Made by a program: the position numbers and the translations under genes
NCBI GenBank assembly: GCA_900544255.1
Contig: UQUM01000013.1
Coordinates: 1-55,682, forward strand
Length of the DNA stretch: 55,682 nt
Reading direction: 5' to 3'
Origin: an uncultured Sutterella sp.
GTDB taxonomy: Bacteria > Pseudomonadota > Gammaproteobacteria > Burkholderiales > Burkholderiaceae_F
In this document: positions 43,231 through 53,584 of the stretch, in pieces
Numbering within the stretch: the stretch's first letter is position 1
Layout: every line of letters begins with the position of its first letter
Notes under the pieces: model-generated
Database searches by the model: none
What the model was told of the DNA's origin: nothing
Seen by the model: only the letters and a program-made list of their open reading frames with translations

Positions 43231-46200
43231 ATGAATCGAACGTTCCAAGTTGCCTTTAATGCCGCAAGAGGGCTGATGACCGTCACCAGCGAAGTGACTC
43301 GCCGTAAGACGAAAATCGGCGCAAAGGCCGTTGTTATTGGGACTGCAGCACTTATGACCGGGGGGGGGGACTGCAGATACCGTTGAATTGAACAATCCCG
43401 TCACGGAGGATACGGTTTACGCCGATGCCGTTGCAGACATCTGTTTCACAGGTGATGCAGGCTTTCAAGGAGTGGCTAAAGTTGACGGACAAAAATCGTA
43501 CCTCAGTGTCAGTGCGGCGAAGAACCGTGGTACCTCTCTCACGGTAACGGGAAAAGGTAATCTCATCAACCATTCCGACGACGATCAAAAAAGTAGCTTC
43601 GTCGGATTTGATGCCATCACTCTGCATTCTTCAAGTGCGCCGGTCATCACTTCGAAAGGTGCCGGTAATCACATCTTCCTCGGTGTCGCTCCGTTGCCTC
43701 GGGCGCAATTCAAGCAGGGCGCTTCCTCAGAAGACCAAGACGGTTTGGCCGGGCCGGATAAGGGCTACTACTTCTACGAGAAGGACGGAAAAACGCTGGT
43801 TGACAATCGGGACAACATCCCCGACAGCATTACGTTGATCGCAGACAAGGGAGCGGTCATTTCAGCGGATTCGCATCATGTGACGGCAGAGAGCGGTGAG
43901 GATGAATACACCCAGATCGGGCTTTACGCCAAAGATATCCTCATTGAGCAGAAAAATCCCGGAACGCAGCAAGCCAGAGGAGCGGCTGTTTATCTCACCG
44001 GGGAGACGTTGAAGGATCAGACGAATTCTGAATCGGGCGTACGTAACTACGCTTCGGCGGTTGGGGTGTACGGGCCCAAAGACGGGACTCTCGTTATTCG
44101 TTCGCCGAAACGGGCGATTTACGCGGATAACGGATCCGCTTTCGAGGCGTCATTTTTCTACGATAAAGTTACTGAACGGTTGGGCGTTTCACAAGCCACT
44201 GTCGACATCACCGGCATGATTGAAGTGAAGGAAGGCGGTGAAGTGGATTTGGGGTACGGCCCCCGAGATCAGCTTTACGGCGGATGGATTGAAGGTGACA
44301 ACGAAGAAGGTGACTTGACGGAATCCGTCAACGAGCTTCGGCACAAGAGTGTGGTGGTTCGCGGGCCGTCGGCATGGAATGGCAACGCGGCTGAGGACAA
44401 GGTGGCGGCCGTTAAAGTGAGCCAGGGCGGTATGTTCCAAGCCAACGCGGATCGAGTAGTTATCCATAAAGGAAGTGTGGCCGGAGCAGCTGCCGTTCAG
44501 ATCGATACCCAAGGTTCCTCCGGGACAACCTACGGGACGAATCTCCCGACCATTGTGTCGATTAAGGCGCATCGATCGCTCACTATCGTCGGGGATATCG
44601 TCATTGATAAGACCGACGGTGGGGACGAGCGTTCCATCGTCGATATTCACAGCGACGGACTGTATCTGCATGCGGGGCGCATCATCGTTAAAAATACTCG
44701 CAGCGACGGCAAACGGACACAGAATATTGCCCGTATTGATCTCACTGACGGACAGTCCTTTGAAGGAACGATCAGCGATGAAATGATGGATTTCACCCAA
44801 TCGACACAAACGTTGAGGATGGTGGCATTGGCCGTACAGAGCGCGGAAGACAATGAAGGGGCGGAAGCACCGTTTCAAGGCGCCGGTACCTATTTGAATT
44901 TGGGGGACGGGGCGACGTTGAATCTCACGGGAGACTCCCGTATTACGAGTCTTGCGCGGACTGGAAGCGGGGAAAAAGACGCTGTGATCAAAGCTGGCGG
45001 TACGCTGGCTGTCGGTACGTTGACCAGCGACGGCCGTGTGACGGTTGAGGCCGGAGCGCTCTCCCGCGGGAAAATCAGGCTCGCGTCGCAGGAGGGGGGC
45101 GGCAGTCTCACGGTGACGGGGACGACCGACAAAACCTATACGGCGTCGGAATTAGCGAATCTGCAGGTGGTGCAGTTTGTGAAGATGTCGGAATTGTTTG
45201 AAGGTAGTGATGATGCCGGAACCGGAGCGGAGGGTCGTAATTTGGGGTACCGACTCAAAGTAGCGGAATCCGCCGGCTCGCCCGAGTACGGTGTCACGAT
45301 CGGCCCGGACGGCATGACGACTTCAGACTATTACGTGGTAAGCAACACGTCGGTGGCGGAATCGCTCAATGACATTGCCGGTCTTGCCGCTTTATCGTGG
45401 CGTGCACAGATGAACGATGTTGACAAACGGTTGGGCGATCTGCGGACGTATGAAGGTACTTCCGGCGGCTGGGCTCGAGTCTACGGCGGCAAGATGAAGT
45501 ACGGCGATCGGCATCTCACGAACCGAAGTACGACGCTGCAGGTGGGGGCTGATACCCGGATTGCACGCAGCGGATACCTCGGTGTGGCGGCGAGCTACAC
45601 CGACGGCAGCGGACACCTTGATAACGGTAAGACCGATGATGCGACTTACACGCTCGGCGTTTACGGTGGCTGGCAGTACGAAAACGGGACATTTGCCGAT
45701 GTCATTGTGAAGGCGGCGCGGTATTCCACGGATTTCGATCTTGCCTATCGTACGGGAGAAAAGGCTTCCGGCAGCTTCCACACGTGGGGCGGATCGGCGG
45801 CTGCGGAATTTGGGCGTCGATTTGCGCTGAAGAACGGCTTTTGGGCGGAACCGCAGGCGGAAGTGACCTACGGTGTCTTAAAAAGCGTCGATTACGCAGC
45901 AAAGAGTGCTTCCGGTACGGCCCGTACCCATCAGGACCAGCTCTCAAGCCTTGTGGGACGGCTGGGGTTGTCGGTGGGCCGCACTTATGATCGGGGGAGT
46001 GTCTACATGAAAGCGTCCGTGGCCCACGAATACTGCGGCGAAGCCAAAGTATCCGTCACCAATGGGGACGACATGAAGCAGGATCTTTCCGGAACTTGGG
46101 GCGAATTTGCCTTGGGCGGTACCTACCGTGTCGGACGCGGTTTCTCTGCCTACGGTGAATTGGCGACGTCGGTCGGTACGCCGGTGAAGGCACCGTACCA

Positions 46201-46231
46201 GTGGAATGTCGGCATGCGTTACAGCTTCTGA
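43231..46231 (+). CDS. type V autotransporter, phase-variable and out of frame here
   Basis: Translation starts at ATG 43231, with AGGAG five bases upstream. It gives an extended signal peptide region (MNRTFQVAFNAARGLMTVTS, then RRKTKIGAKAVVIGTAALMT). Ten G residues (43360-43369) throw the frame, and the ORF ends a few codons on. With nine G the frame joins exactly to TADTVELNNPVTEDTVYAD and stays open to 46231, giving about 1,000 residues. A beta-rich passenger (to about residue 700) is followed by the linker helix SLNDIAGLAALSWRAQ and a C-terminal autotransporter barrel ending in phenylalanine. The product would be a surface protein, probably an adhesin or biofilm factor (inference). Confidence 0.88.
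43360..43369 (+). repeat. G10 contingency tract in the autotransporter signal peptide
   Basis: Ten consecutive G residues lie within the c-region of the signal peptide. Slipped-strand change by one base (to nine) restores a single 1,000-codon frame; the present length closes the frame at once. Confidence 0.85.
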
Positions 46232-46261
46232 TATTTTGACGAGTAGCTGAAAACAGAAACG

Positions 46262-46294
46262 CCCCGGACAGCTCGCGCTGCCGGGGCGTTTTGC
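46262..46294. terminator. bidirectional terminator between autotransporter and gltS
   Basis: ACGCCCCGG and CCGGGGCGT form a 9-bp stem around an inner CAGC/GCTG hairpin, with A and T runs on both sides. It serves both convergent genes. Confidence 0.85.
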
Positions 46295-46310
46295 TGAGAA
46301 GGTCAGCGAA

Positions 46311-47540
46311 CTACCACGTTGCCATCCATGTGATGAGCAAGGCGTTGATGAGGTCGATAAGGAACGCTCCCACAACACTCACAATGAGCCAAGCTTGCGG
46401 ACTCGAACCGTACTTTTCCGCTAAGGCCTGCATGTTGGCGAGGCCGTTCGCGGTCGCCCCCATCGAGAAACCGATGCCGCCCACCGTGAGCATCACGGCG
46501 GTGTAGTCGCGACCAAGAAGAAAGTAGAGAATCCCCAGAGCAAAGACGAGCATCAGAACGGTCTGCAGCGCGAGCATGACGACCAAAGGGCCTGCGAGAT
46601 TGAGGAGTTCATGCAGTTTCAGACTGTTGATCGCCATCGTCACGAACAGCACGAGGCAGATGTCGGCGACGGCATCCATCCCTTTGCCCTGCACCTTGTA
46701 GGCGCCCGTGAAGTCTCCGACGTTGCGTACGACCGCTGCGACGATCATGGAACCGATGTAGGCGGGAAGCGTGATGTAGTTTCCGAGAAAATCCGAAACC
46801 ACGGTTCCCACCGCGAGGCAGAGCGTCACGATGCTTACGGCCTTCATGAGCTCGTGAGTGAAGGTGGGAACGGAACCGGATTTTTCATCGCGGATACCGG
46901 CTTCGACCTCTTCAGGGATGCGTAGGGGTTCGCTGTCGTGTTCGTGGGTCGGTACCTGCACTTTGTAGCGGCGGATGAGCCATTCGCCGAAGGGACCGCC
47001 GATCATGAGAGCCGCGACCATGCCGAAGGTGGCGGCAGTAATGGCCATGGCGGTGCCGCCCGTGATGCCGTAGGTTTGTTCAAAATAAGGGCCGAAGGCT
47101 GCTGCCGTGCCTAAGCCCCCCATCATGGAGACGGAGCCTGCGAGAATGCCGTAGTGCATGTCGATGCCCATGAGGTTGGCGGCGCCCATGCCGAGAAGGT
47201 TCTGCAAGATGGCGAGCACGGTGACGGCGGCAAGAAACAGCGGCAGGAGTTTTCCGCCCGCCGTGAGCATTTTGAGGCTCGCCATGAGGCCGATGGTGGT
47301 GAAGAACCCCAGCATCAGAAGTTTCTGCAGCGTCGAATCAAACGTCACCTGGATGAGTCCCGCGTATTCGAGCGCGGAGAGCAACAGGGCGCAGATCATC
47401 CCCCCGACGACCGGGGTCGGAATGGAAAATTTCTGCAGAATCCCGACGCGGTTTTTGATGACCGAACCCAGCCAGTACGTGGCGACGGCCAGTGCTACCG
47501 ACTGAACCATGTCGACTTTAATGAGTAGTGCTCCGTCCAT
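46311..47540 (-). CDS. gltS: sodium/glutamate symporter
   Basis: The 409-residue inner-membrane carrier takes up glutamate with sodium. It has about 10-12 helices with re-entrant loops and the GltS signatures STPVVGG-like IPTPVVGGMICALLL, FFTTIGLMASLK, GSVSMMGGLGTAAAFG and GIGFSMGATANGLANMQ. The length is typical of GltS. It stands alone behind a convergent terminator. Confidence 0.92.
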   Translation of the reverse strand: MDGALLIKVDMVQSVALAVATYWLGSVIKNRVGILQKFSIPTPVVGGMICALLLSALEYAGLIQVTFDSTLQKLLMLGFFTTIGLMASLKMLTAGGKLLPLFLAAVTVLAILQNLLGMGAANLMGIDMHYGILAGSVSMMGGLGTAAAFGPYFEQTYGITGGTAMAITAATFGMVAALMIGGPFGEWLIRRYKVQVPTHEHDSEPLRIPEEVEAGIRDEKSGSVPTFTHELMKAVSIVTLCLAVGTVVSDFLGNYITLPAYIGSMIVAAVVRNVGDFTGAYKVQGKGMDAVADICLVLFVTMAINSLKLHELLNLAGPLVVMLALQTVLMLVFALGILYFLLGRDYTAVMLTVGGIGFSMGATANGLANMQALAEKYGSSPQAWLIVSVVGAFLIDLINALLITWMATW

Positions 47541-47762
47541 TGTTCTTATGTATCCCGTAAGTGATTTTTTTAAAGTGCCGTCCGTAGTGAAAAGCTTTTC
47601 CTGAGGTGAGACGGCCGTGAACTTTTCATTGTACGTTTTTGCAGGGAAATTTCGAATTTTTACGGACGCCTGAAGGCTGTGACGCCTTTTTTCTTGCGAA
47701 ATCGCACTCGGTGTCCGACAATTCGCCTAGTTTTTTCCACCAACTCGCGGAGAGAAATTCCC

Positions 47763-48752
47763 ATGGCTAAGCGGTTTTTCACGACTCTTCTCACGGCAGG
47801 CGCTTTGGCGTTGTCGGTTTTCGGTACTACGGCGTCTGCGGAGACGATCCGACTCGCGCATACGGCGGCGGTGTCGCACGCGCATCATGAAGCCGCCACG
47901 GTCTTTGCCGAAAATGTCGCGAAACGCACGGGTGGCAAGGTGAAGGTGGAGGTGTATCCCGCGGGCGAATTGGGCGATCAGCCGGCCCTTGCCGAGCAGA
48001 TCACGTTGGGGGCGCTTGACATGGCCGTGGTGTCCCTGGGAAACCTCGCGATGTACGACAAGCGCTTAAATGCGATGACGGCGCCGTTTCTTTTTTCGGA
48101 CTATGCGCACGCCCATCGTACGATCGACAACTTCGTGATGGGCTGGATGAACGAGGGGCTTGCCAAACATGATGCGCTGGGGCTTTCGATGTTTGACTAC
48201 GGGTTCCGGCAGACGACGACCAAAAATGTGCCGATCAACACCGCGGACGACTTGAAGGGACTCAAAATTCGCGTGCCGCCTTCCACGGGGCTTCTCGCCG
48301 CCTTTGATGCCGTCGGTGCCAACACGCAGAAGATCGCGTATTCCGAGCTTTATACATCGTTGAAGCAGGGCGTCGTCGTGGGGGAAGAAAACCCGGTCTT
48401 TACGATTCTCGCGGATTCGCTTTACGAAACGCAGAACGAACTCGCGATGACGAACCACTATTTTGACTGCCAGGTGCTCCTCGTCAACAAGATGTTTTTT
48501 GACGGCTTAGCGCCCGACGTGCAGAAGGTGATTCGGGAAGAAGCCGTCAAAGCGCAGAACCTCACCCGAGTGCGGATTTCCGAAGGGGAAAGTGCGGTCG
48601 TCGAAGAACTGAAGAAAAAGGGCATGCACGTGACGACGCCCGATCGCGCGTCTTTCGTGGCGAAGATGAAGCCCGCGTATGAAAAGGTGGGGAAACTCGC
48701 CGGTGAAAAGGAAATGGATAAGCTGCTTACCGCCGTAAAGGCCAATCAGTAG
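47763..48752 (+). CDS. dctP: TRAP transporter substrate-binding protein (DctP family)
   Basis: The 329-residue precursor starts at ATG 47763 with a Sec signal (MAKRFFTTLLTAGALALSVF...SA, cleavage near residue 26). The mature part begins ETIRLAHTAAVSHAHHEAA. It has the DctP fold with GGKVKVEVYPAGELG, the conserved Arg region GLKIRVPPSTG (carboxylate binding) and ENPVFTILADSLYE. It should bind an organic acid in the periplasm. It leads a P-M-Q operon. Confidence 0.92.
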   Translation: MAKRFFTTLLTAGALALSVFGTTASAETIRLAHTAAVSHAHHEAATVFAENVAKRTGGKVKVEVYPAGELGDQPALAEQITLGALDMAVVSLGNLAMYDKRLNAMTAPFLFSDYAHAHRTIDNFVMGWMNEGLAKHDALGLSMFDYGFRQTTTKNVPINTADDLKGLKIRVPPSTGLLAAFDAVGANTQKIAYSELYTSLKQGVVVGEENPVFTILADSLYETQNELAMTNHYFDCQVLLVNKMFFDGLAPDVQKVIREEAVKAQNLTRVRISEGESAVVEELKKKGMHVTTPDRASFVAKMKPAYEKVGKLAGEKEMDKLLTAVKANQ

Positions 48753-48867
48753 TCCTCTCTTTTGCGTTTCAGAAAGCCTCTCGGACACGTGCCGCGGGGC
48801 TTTTTTCTTGGGGCGGGCGTGTACACTGTCGCCTGTTCTCATTTTTCCCCGATAAGGATTCCCCGAC

Positions 48868-50151
48868 ATGGTTATGTTCGCCATCTTTGCCGCCGTCCTG
48901 GTGCTGATGCTCTTGGGCGTCACCACCGCCGTGACGATGGGCTTTGCCTCGGTGGCGACATTTCTTTTGGCAGGGGGGGACGCCGCGCGCCTTTTTTTGG
49001 TGCCGCAGCGGATGTTTGCCCAAGTCTCGGGCATCACGCTGATGTCGATTCCGTTTTTCCTCTTGATGGGAAACTTGATGAGCGTCGGCGGCATCAGTCG
49101 CAGCCTTTTCGGGTTCGGCCGCGTGTGCCTGGGACACCGCTGGGGCGGATTGTCAAACGCGGCGATCGTCGCCTGCGTCATCATGGCGGCGATGTCGGGA
49201 TCGGCCGCCGCCTGCGCTGCAGGCATCGGCATGATCGCCATCAATGAAATGACGAAGGCAGGGTACGATCGGGCGTTTTCCTGTGCGACGATTGCGGCGG
49301 GCGGTGCTTTGGGGCCCATCATACCGCCGAGCATCACGCTCATCCTTTACGCGGGACTCACGCAGACGAGCGTGAATTCGCTTTTTGCGGCGGGCGCCGT
49401 GCCCGGGCTGATGCTGGGGCTGATGTTCATGATGTGGTCTTCATGGATTTCAAAAAAGAACGGCTACGCCAAAACGGATCCCGCACCGTGGAAAGAGCGT
49501 TGGCAGGCATTTAAAGACGCTTTTTTTGCTCTGATGACCCCTGTTATCGTGATCGGAGGGATGTTCGCCGGGCTCTTTACGGCGACGGAAGCGGCGGCCG
49601 TGGCGTCGCTTTATGTGATGGTGCTGGGGCTTTTTGTTTTTAAGACCCTGCATTGGAAAGACTTCCCGCGGATTTTCTGGACGACTGCCGAACAAACCGC
49701 GAAGGTGATGTTCGTCATTGCGACGGCGGGGTTCTTTCAGTACGTTCTTCTTTACACCCGCATTCCGCAGCAGGCGATCGCGTTCATTACGACAAGCTTT
49801 ACGTCCGTGGTGCCGGTGCTTCTCATCATCATTGCCGTGCTCGTTTTGATGGGATGCTTCATGGAAGGGACGGCTATTCTGCTCATCACGGTGCCGATCT
49901 TCGTGCCCCTTGCGAAGACCTTTCACTATGACGTGGTGCAGCTGGGGATCGTGATGTGCATTTCGCTTGCCGTGGGGGTACTGACGCCTCCGGTGGGATT
50001 GAATCTCTACGTCATGAGTTCCATTACCGGTGAAAAGGTGATGGCGGTGGCAAAGGCAAGCGTCGGGTATGTGCTTCTCATGATTGCCGCTGCGCTTTTG
50101 GTGGCCTTTGTCCCGGGGCTCTCCCTAGGACTCGCGAACCTGATTCCGTAG
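48868..50151 (+). CDS. dctM: TRAP transporter large permease (DctM family)
   Basis: The 427-residue protein has about 12 membrane helices and DctM signatures (SIPFFLLMGNLMSVGGIS, AAGGALGPIIPPSITLILYAG, GVLTPPVGLNLYVMS). It is the sodium-coupled translocation subunit. It follows dctP by about 115 bases and precedes dctQ by 13 bases; the usual order places Q before M. Confidence 0.93.
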   Translation: MVMFAIFAAVLVLMLLGVTTAVTMGFASVATFLLAGGDAARLFLVPQRMFAQVSGITLMSIPFFLLMGNLMSVGGISRSLFGFGRVCLGHRWGGLSNAAIVACVIMAAMSGSAAACAAGIGMIAINEMTKAGYDRAFSCATIAAGGALGPIIPPSITLILYAGLTQTSVNSLFAAGAVPGLMLGLMFMMWSSWISKKNGYAKTDPAPWKERWQAFKDAFFALMTPVIVIGGMFAGLFTATEAAAVASLYVMVLGLFVFKTLHWKDFPRIFWTTAEQTAKVMFVIATAGFFQYVLLYTRIPQQAIAFITTSFTSVVPVLLIIIAVLVLMGCFMEGTAILLITVPIFVPLAKTFHYDVVQLGIVMCISLAVGVLTPPVGLNLYVMSSITGEKVMAVAKASVGYVLLMIAAALLVAFVPGLSLGLANLIP

Positions 50152-50164
50152 GAGGCCGGACGTC

Positions 50165-50692
50165 ATGACGATGTTGAAAAAATTTGATCACTGGGTGGGG
50201 ATGGCGGCGCGCGGCATTGCTTCGGCGGCGTTGGCGGCGATCTTCGTGATGTTCCTCTTGAACGTTTTCGTGCGGTTTGTGCCGGTCTACAACTTCACGC
50301 AGACGGACGATTGGATTCAGATTTGCCTCATCTGGATGATTTTCCTGGGGGCGCAGGAACTCGTGCGCACTCGCAGTCACTTCGTCGTGGACGTTTTGAC
50401 GGAACGCTTGTCGGGGACGGACGCGGGGCGGGCGGCGCGCGTTGCGGTGACGCTCATCGAACTCGTGATGTATGCCGTCATTTGTTGGTACGGCTGGGTG
50501 TGGGTACTGCGTTCTCAGGCGTATTTCCAGTCGATCCCTTGGCTGCAGGTGCGATGGGCCTACGCGGCGATTCCGGTGAGCGCAGGTTTCATGACGATTT
50601 ACGGCGTGCGGGATTTTGTGGAAGCCGTCCTGAATTTCTGTCGGCACCGCGAAGACATTTCCGTTATCGAAGATAAAAGCGACGGCTTTTAA
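50165..50692 (+). CDS. dctQ: TRAP transporter small permease (DctQ family)
   Basis: This 175-residue protein has four membrane helices and the DctQ pattern (FVRFVPVYNFTQTDDWIQICLIWMIFLGAQ and the last helix YAAIPVSAGFMTIYGVRDFV). It partners the large permease. It comes third in the operon. A short acidic tail follows the last helix. Confidence 0.9.
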   Translation: MTMLKKFDHWVGMAARGIASAALAAIFVMFLLNVFVRFVPVYNFTQTDDWIQICLIWMIFLGAQELVRTRSHFVVDVLTERLSGTDAGRAARVAVTLIELVMYAVICWYGWVWVLRSQAYFQSIPWLQVRWAYAAIPVSAGFMTIYGVRDFVEAVLNFCRHREDISVIEDKSDGF

Positions 50693-50696
50693 GAAA

Positions 50697-50780
50697 CTGC
50701 GGTTTCGTGCGAAAACGGTTGGTTTTAAACTGCGATTTCGTGCAAATCAGCCTATAATTTTCTGCGATTTCGTGCAAAAA
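50697..50780 (+). repeat. three direct repeats upstream of the DUF4143 ATPase
   Basis: CTGCGGTTTCGTGCGAAAA (50697-50715), CTGCGATTTCGTGCAAAT (50730-50747) and CTGCGATTTCGTGCAAAAA (50762-50780) share the core CTGCG-TTTCGTGC. Their starts are 33 and 32 bases apart, about three helical turns, so all three face the same side of the DNA. Each core contains CGA-TT-TCG. The last copy ends 13 bases before the ATPase start, typical of an operator array. Confidence 0.85.
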
Positions 50781-50793
50781 TATAGGCGAAGTA

Positions 50794-52143
50794 ATGGCTA
50801 TCAGTTTGAAAAGAAAGGCTTATCAGCGTCTTTTGGATTGGAAGGAACGGTCGCAAGGGAAAACGGCAATTCTTGTTGAGGGTGCCCGACGCGTCGGGAA
50901 GACCTATCTCATTCGGGATTTCGTCAGTCGGGAATATAAGACAGCTGTCTATCTGGACTTTTCGCGGCCGATTCCGGCTCGGGAGGCGCTTTTTACGTAA
51001 TCTGCGGCGTATTTGGATTAATTTTTTATGCGGCTCTCGCTCTTAACGAAGCCCCGACTCTATCCGAGAGAGTCCTGCATCGTTTTGGACGAAATACAAC
51101 TCTTTCCGCTGGCGCGCCAGATGGTGAAGCATTTTGTGGCGGACGGACGGTTCGATTTTGTTGAGTCAGGGTCGCTCATCAGCATTCGGCGCAACACTCA
51201 GGGTATTCTCATTCCGTCGGAAGAGGAAAAACTGGCACTCACGCCTCTGGATTTCGAAGAGTTTCTGTGGGGCCTCAATCGGGAGGATCTTTTTGACTAC
51301 GTTCGGTCGTGCTTTGAAAAAGAGAAACCTCTGGGGGACGCGCTGCATCGCGAGGTGATGAAGCTTTTTCGCGAGTACATGTTTGTCGGCGGTATGCCGC
51401 AGGCGGTGGAGCGCTACGTCGAATCCAAAGATTTGCTGGCGGTGAAGGAAGTTCACAAAAACATCCTGACGCTGTATAGGGACGATATCGGTAAGTACGC
51501 CGAAGGCTATGACCTCAAGGTGAGGGGAATTTTTGACGCATTGCCCGGGGAGTTGTCCAGACACGAAAAACGCTTCCGACTGGCGAGCCTTAGTAAGAGT
51601 GCTCGGATGCGCGATTACGAAGAAGCGTTTTTGTGGTTGTCGGATTCCAAAGTTGTCAATCTCTGTTTCAATGCGACGGAGCCGACCGTGGGACTGCAGA
51701 TGAACACCGACCGTACATACCTCAAATGCTATATGGCGGACACGGGGCTTCTCACGTCCATGGCGGTGGACGACGGGACGGTGACGGAAGAAGCCGTGGC
51801 GCATGCTCTCCTTGCGGACAAAGCTGGTCTTAACGAAGGGATGTTTTTTGAAAATGTGACGGCACAGTTGCTCGTTGCTGCTGGCCGAAAACTTTTTTTC
51901 TTTTCTCAGGCGAAAGAGGACGCGAGTCGGCGCAGTCTGGAAATCGATTTTTTAATTCGACGGGAGCGAAAGATTTCGCCGCTCGAAGTGAAGTCGGGAG
52001 ATTACAAGCGGCACACGTCGCTTGACCTTTTTTCCGAAAAATACCGACGCCAACTGGGAACGAAGTTTGTGGTGTACACCAAGGATTGGAAAAAAGAAGG
52101 CGACGTGGTGTACCTGCCCATTTATATGACGGGCCTCATCTGA
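50794..52143 (+). pseudogene. DUF4143 AAA-family ATPase with two in-frame stops
   Basis: One reading frame runs the whole length but has TAA at 50998-51000 and 51019-51021. The first piece has Walker A (VEGARRVGKTYLI) and the second begins FFMRLS, then Walker B CIVLDEIQLFP, FVESGSLISI, PLDFEEFLWGL and a C-terminal PD-(D/E)XK-type region (SLEIDFLIRR, then PLEVKSG). The stops are nonsense changes, not frameshifts: homologues read straight through to YLD-Y-FFMRLS. Full length would be about 449 residues, normal for AAA_14/DUF4143 proteins, whose role is unknown. An internal ATG at 51028 could restart translation but would lack Walker A. Confidence 0.82.
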
Positions 52144-52155
52144 AGGAGGCCCGTC
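52128..52155 (+). terminator. hairpin at the end of the DUF4143 gene
   Basis: GACGGGCCTC (52128-52137) pairs with GAGGCCCGTC (52146-52155) and overlaps the stop codon. There is no T run, so it may be a weak terminator between this gene and the convergent MATE gene. Confidence 0.4.
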
Positions 52156-52174
52156 GTCGGCGGAGTGAGCGTGA

Positions 52175-53584
52175 TCAAGCCGGATGATGCGTCAGAAATT
52201 CCTTGGTTCGGGTTTTGGCGACGAAGGTCACCATCGTTGCCAACGTAATCCCGGCTAGGGCGAGACCGAAGGCCGTCGCGCCCCAGAAGCCTTCCGCGCC
52301 GAAGGGGCCGCCCACGCTTTCGGCGGAAAAGCCCAGCCAATAGCCGCCTCCGAGCCCCACGGCCCAGAGCATGACGCCGTAGACCAACATCGGCAGGAAC
52401 GTCACGCGGTAGCCGCGCATTGCGAAGGAACTGATCGTTTGGCACGCGTCCGTGCTGTGGTAAATCACGCCGTAAATTAAAAGCGTCACGGCAAGCTTCT
52501 GCACGGCCGTGTCCGTGGTGTAGAGCGCGACAAGCGGTTCCCGGAGAAAATAGAGAAGTGCCGCGCAGCATGCAGCAATGAATACGCCGCCCTTCAGTGC
52601 CCGGAACGTGACTTCTTCGGCTTTCGGAGGAAAGCCCGCGCCGAGGCACTGCGCCACCAAAACGCTTACCGCAATCCCGAGTGAGAACGGAATCTGATAG
52701 AGCGTAGCCGTAATGTTGGCGACGATCTGGTGCGCCGCGACGTCAATGGTGCCGATGCGCGAAATAAAGATCGCCATCAGCGTGAAGGAACTCACTTCAA
52801 AGAAGGTGGAGAGTCCGATCGGAACGCCTAATTTGAGGTGCTGCACGAGGGAGGCGAAGTGCGGTCGAAAAAACGTTGTTGAGCGCATCGGAGCATAGAA
52901 AGGATCGCGGCGCCAAATTAACCAGTAAGCAACGAGTGCGACCCAGGAATTGACGCACGTCGCAGCCCCGGCGCCCGCTCCGCCCATCGCGGGGAGTCCG
53001 CAGAGGCCGTACATAAAGAGGGCGTTCAAGGGCACTTTCAATGCGAGCGTCAGAAGCGACACGTACATCGTCATCTTCGGGCGGTTGACGGCGGCATTTG
53101 TCGCGACGAAGGGACGCGAAAAGACAGCGGCAGGGAGCCCCAAGGCCGAATAAAAGAGATAGTCTTTGGCCATGCGGGCGACTTCGCCATGAGCGCCCCC
53201 GAAATTGACCCAGAAGTCCGTCTGCAGCATAAGGGTGAGCCCGATCACGAGAAGGACGATGCCGAGCCACATCGACTGCGCTAATTCAAAGCCGATTTTG
53301 TCGTACTTGCGGGCGCCGTAATGGTGGCCGGCAATGGGACTTAAGCCCTGCAGTATCCCCACGAGGGAAATAAAGATCATGACGGCGGTGGCGCTCGCAA
53401 GCGCGACCGCCGCCAAATGCTCGGCTCCCAAGCGCCCCGCCATCACGGTGTCGATCGTGCCCGCGCCCATGATGGATAGGTTCGCAATGAAAATCGGGGT
53501 CGCAAGTTTCAGTATGGCTCTTAATCCGATATCGGGCGGCGTCATGCGGTGCGGCGTCGCACCGTTGATTTCAGAGGTGCTCAT
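52175..53584 (-). CDS. MATE family multidrug efflux transporter (NorM-like)
   Basis: The 469-residue protein has 12 membrane helices in two homologous bundles. Signatures include ANLSIMGAGTIDTVMAGRLG, HHYGARKYDKIGFELAQ, GLPAMGGAGAGAATCVNSW and GVPIGLSTFFEVSSFT. It exports cationic compounds or drugs in exchange for Na+ or H+. It is transcribed away from the hns-like gene; the ~300-base AT-rich space between holds both promoters. Confidence 0.9.
   Translation of the reverse strand: MSTSEINGATPHRMTPPDIGLRAILKLATPIFIANLSIMGAGTIDTVMAGRLGAEHLAAVALASATAVMIFISLVGILQGLSPIAGHHYGARKYDKIGFELAQSMWLGIVLLVIGLTLMLQTDFWVNFGGAHGEVARMAKDYLFYSALGLPAAVFSRPFVATNAAVNRPKMTMYVSLLTLALKVPLNALFMYGLCGLPAMGGAGAGAATCVNSWVALVAYWLIWRRDPFYAPMRSTTFFRPHFASLVQHLKLGVPIGLSTFFEVSSFTLMAIFISRIGTIDVAAHQIVANITATLYQIPFSLGIAVSVLVAQCLGAGFPPKAEEVTFRALKGGVFIAACCAALLYFLREPLVALYTTDTAVQKLAVTLLIYGVIYHSTDACQTISSFAMRGYRVTFLPMLVYGVMLWAVGLGGGYWLGFSAESVGGPFGAEGFWGATAFGLALAGITLATMVTFVAKTRTKEFLTHHPA

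Noticed and set aside
47589..47600. GAAAAGCTTTTC palindrome before gltS as an operator
   Set aside because: A single 12-base AT-rich palindrome is expected by chance and has no second copy nearby.
50697..50780. CRISPR array
   Set aside because: Only three short repeats with ~14-base spacers and no cas genes; spacing suits operator sites instead.
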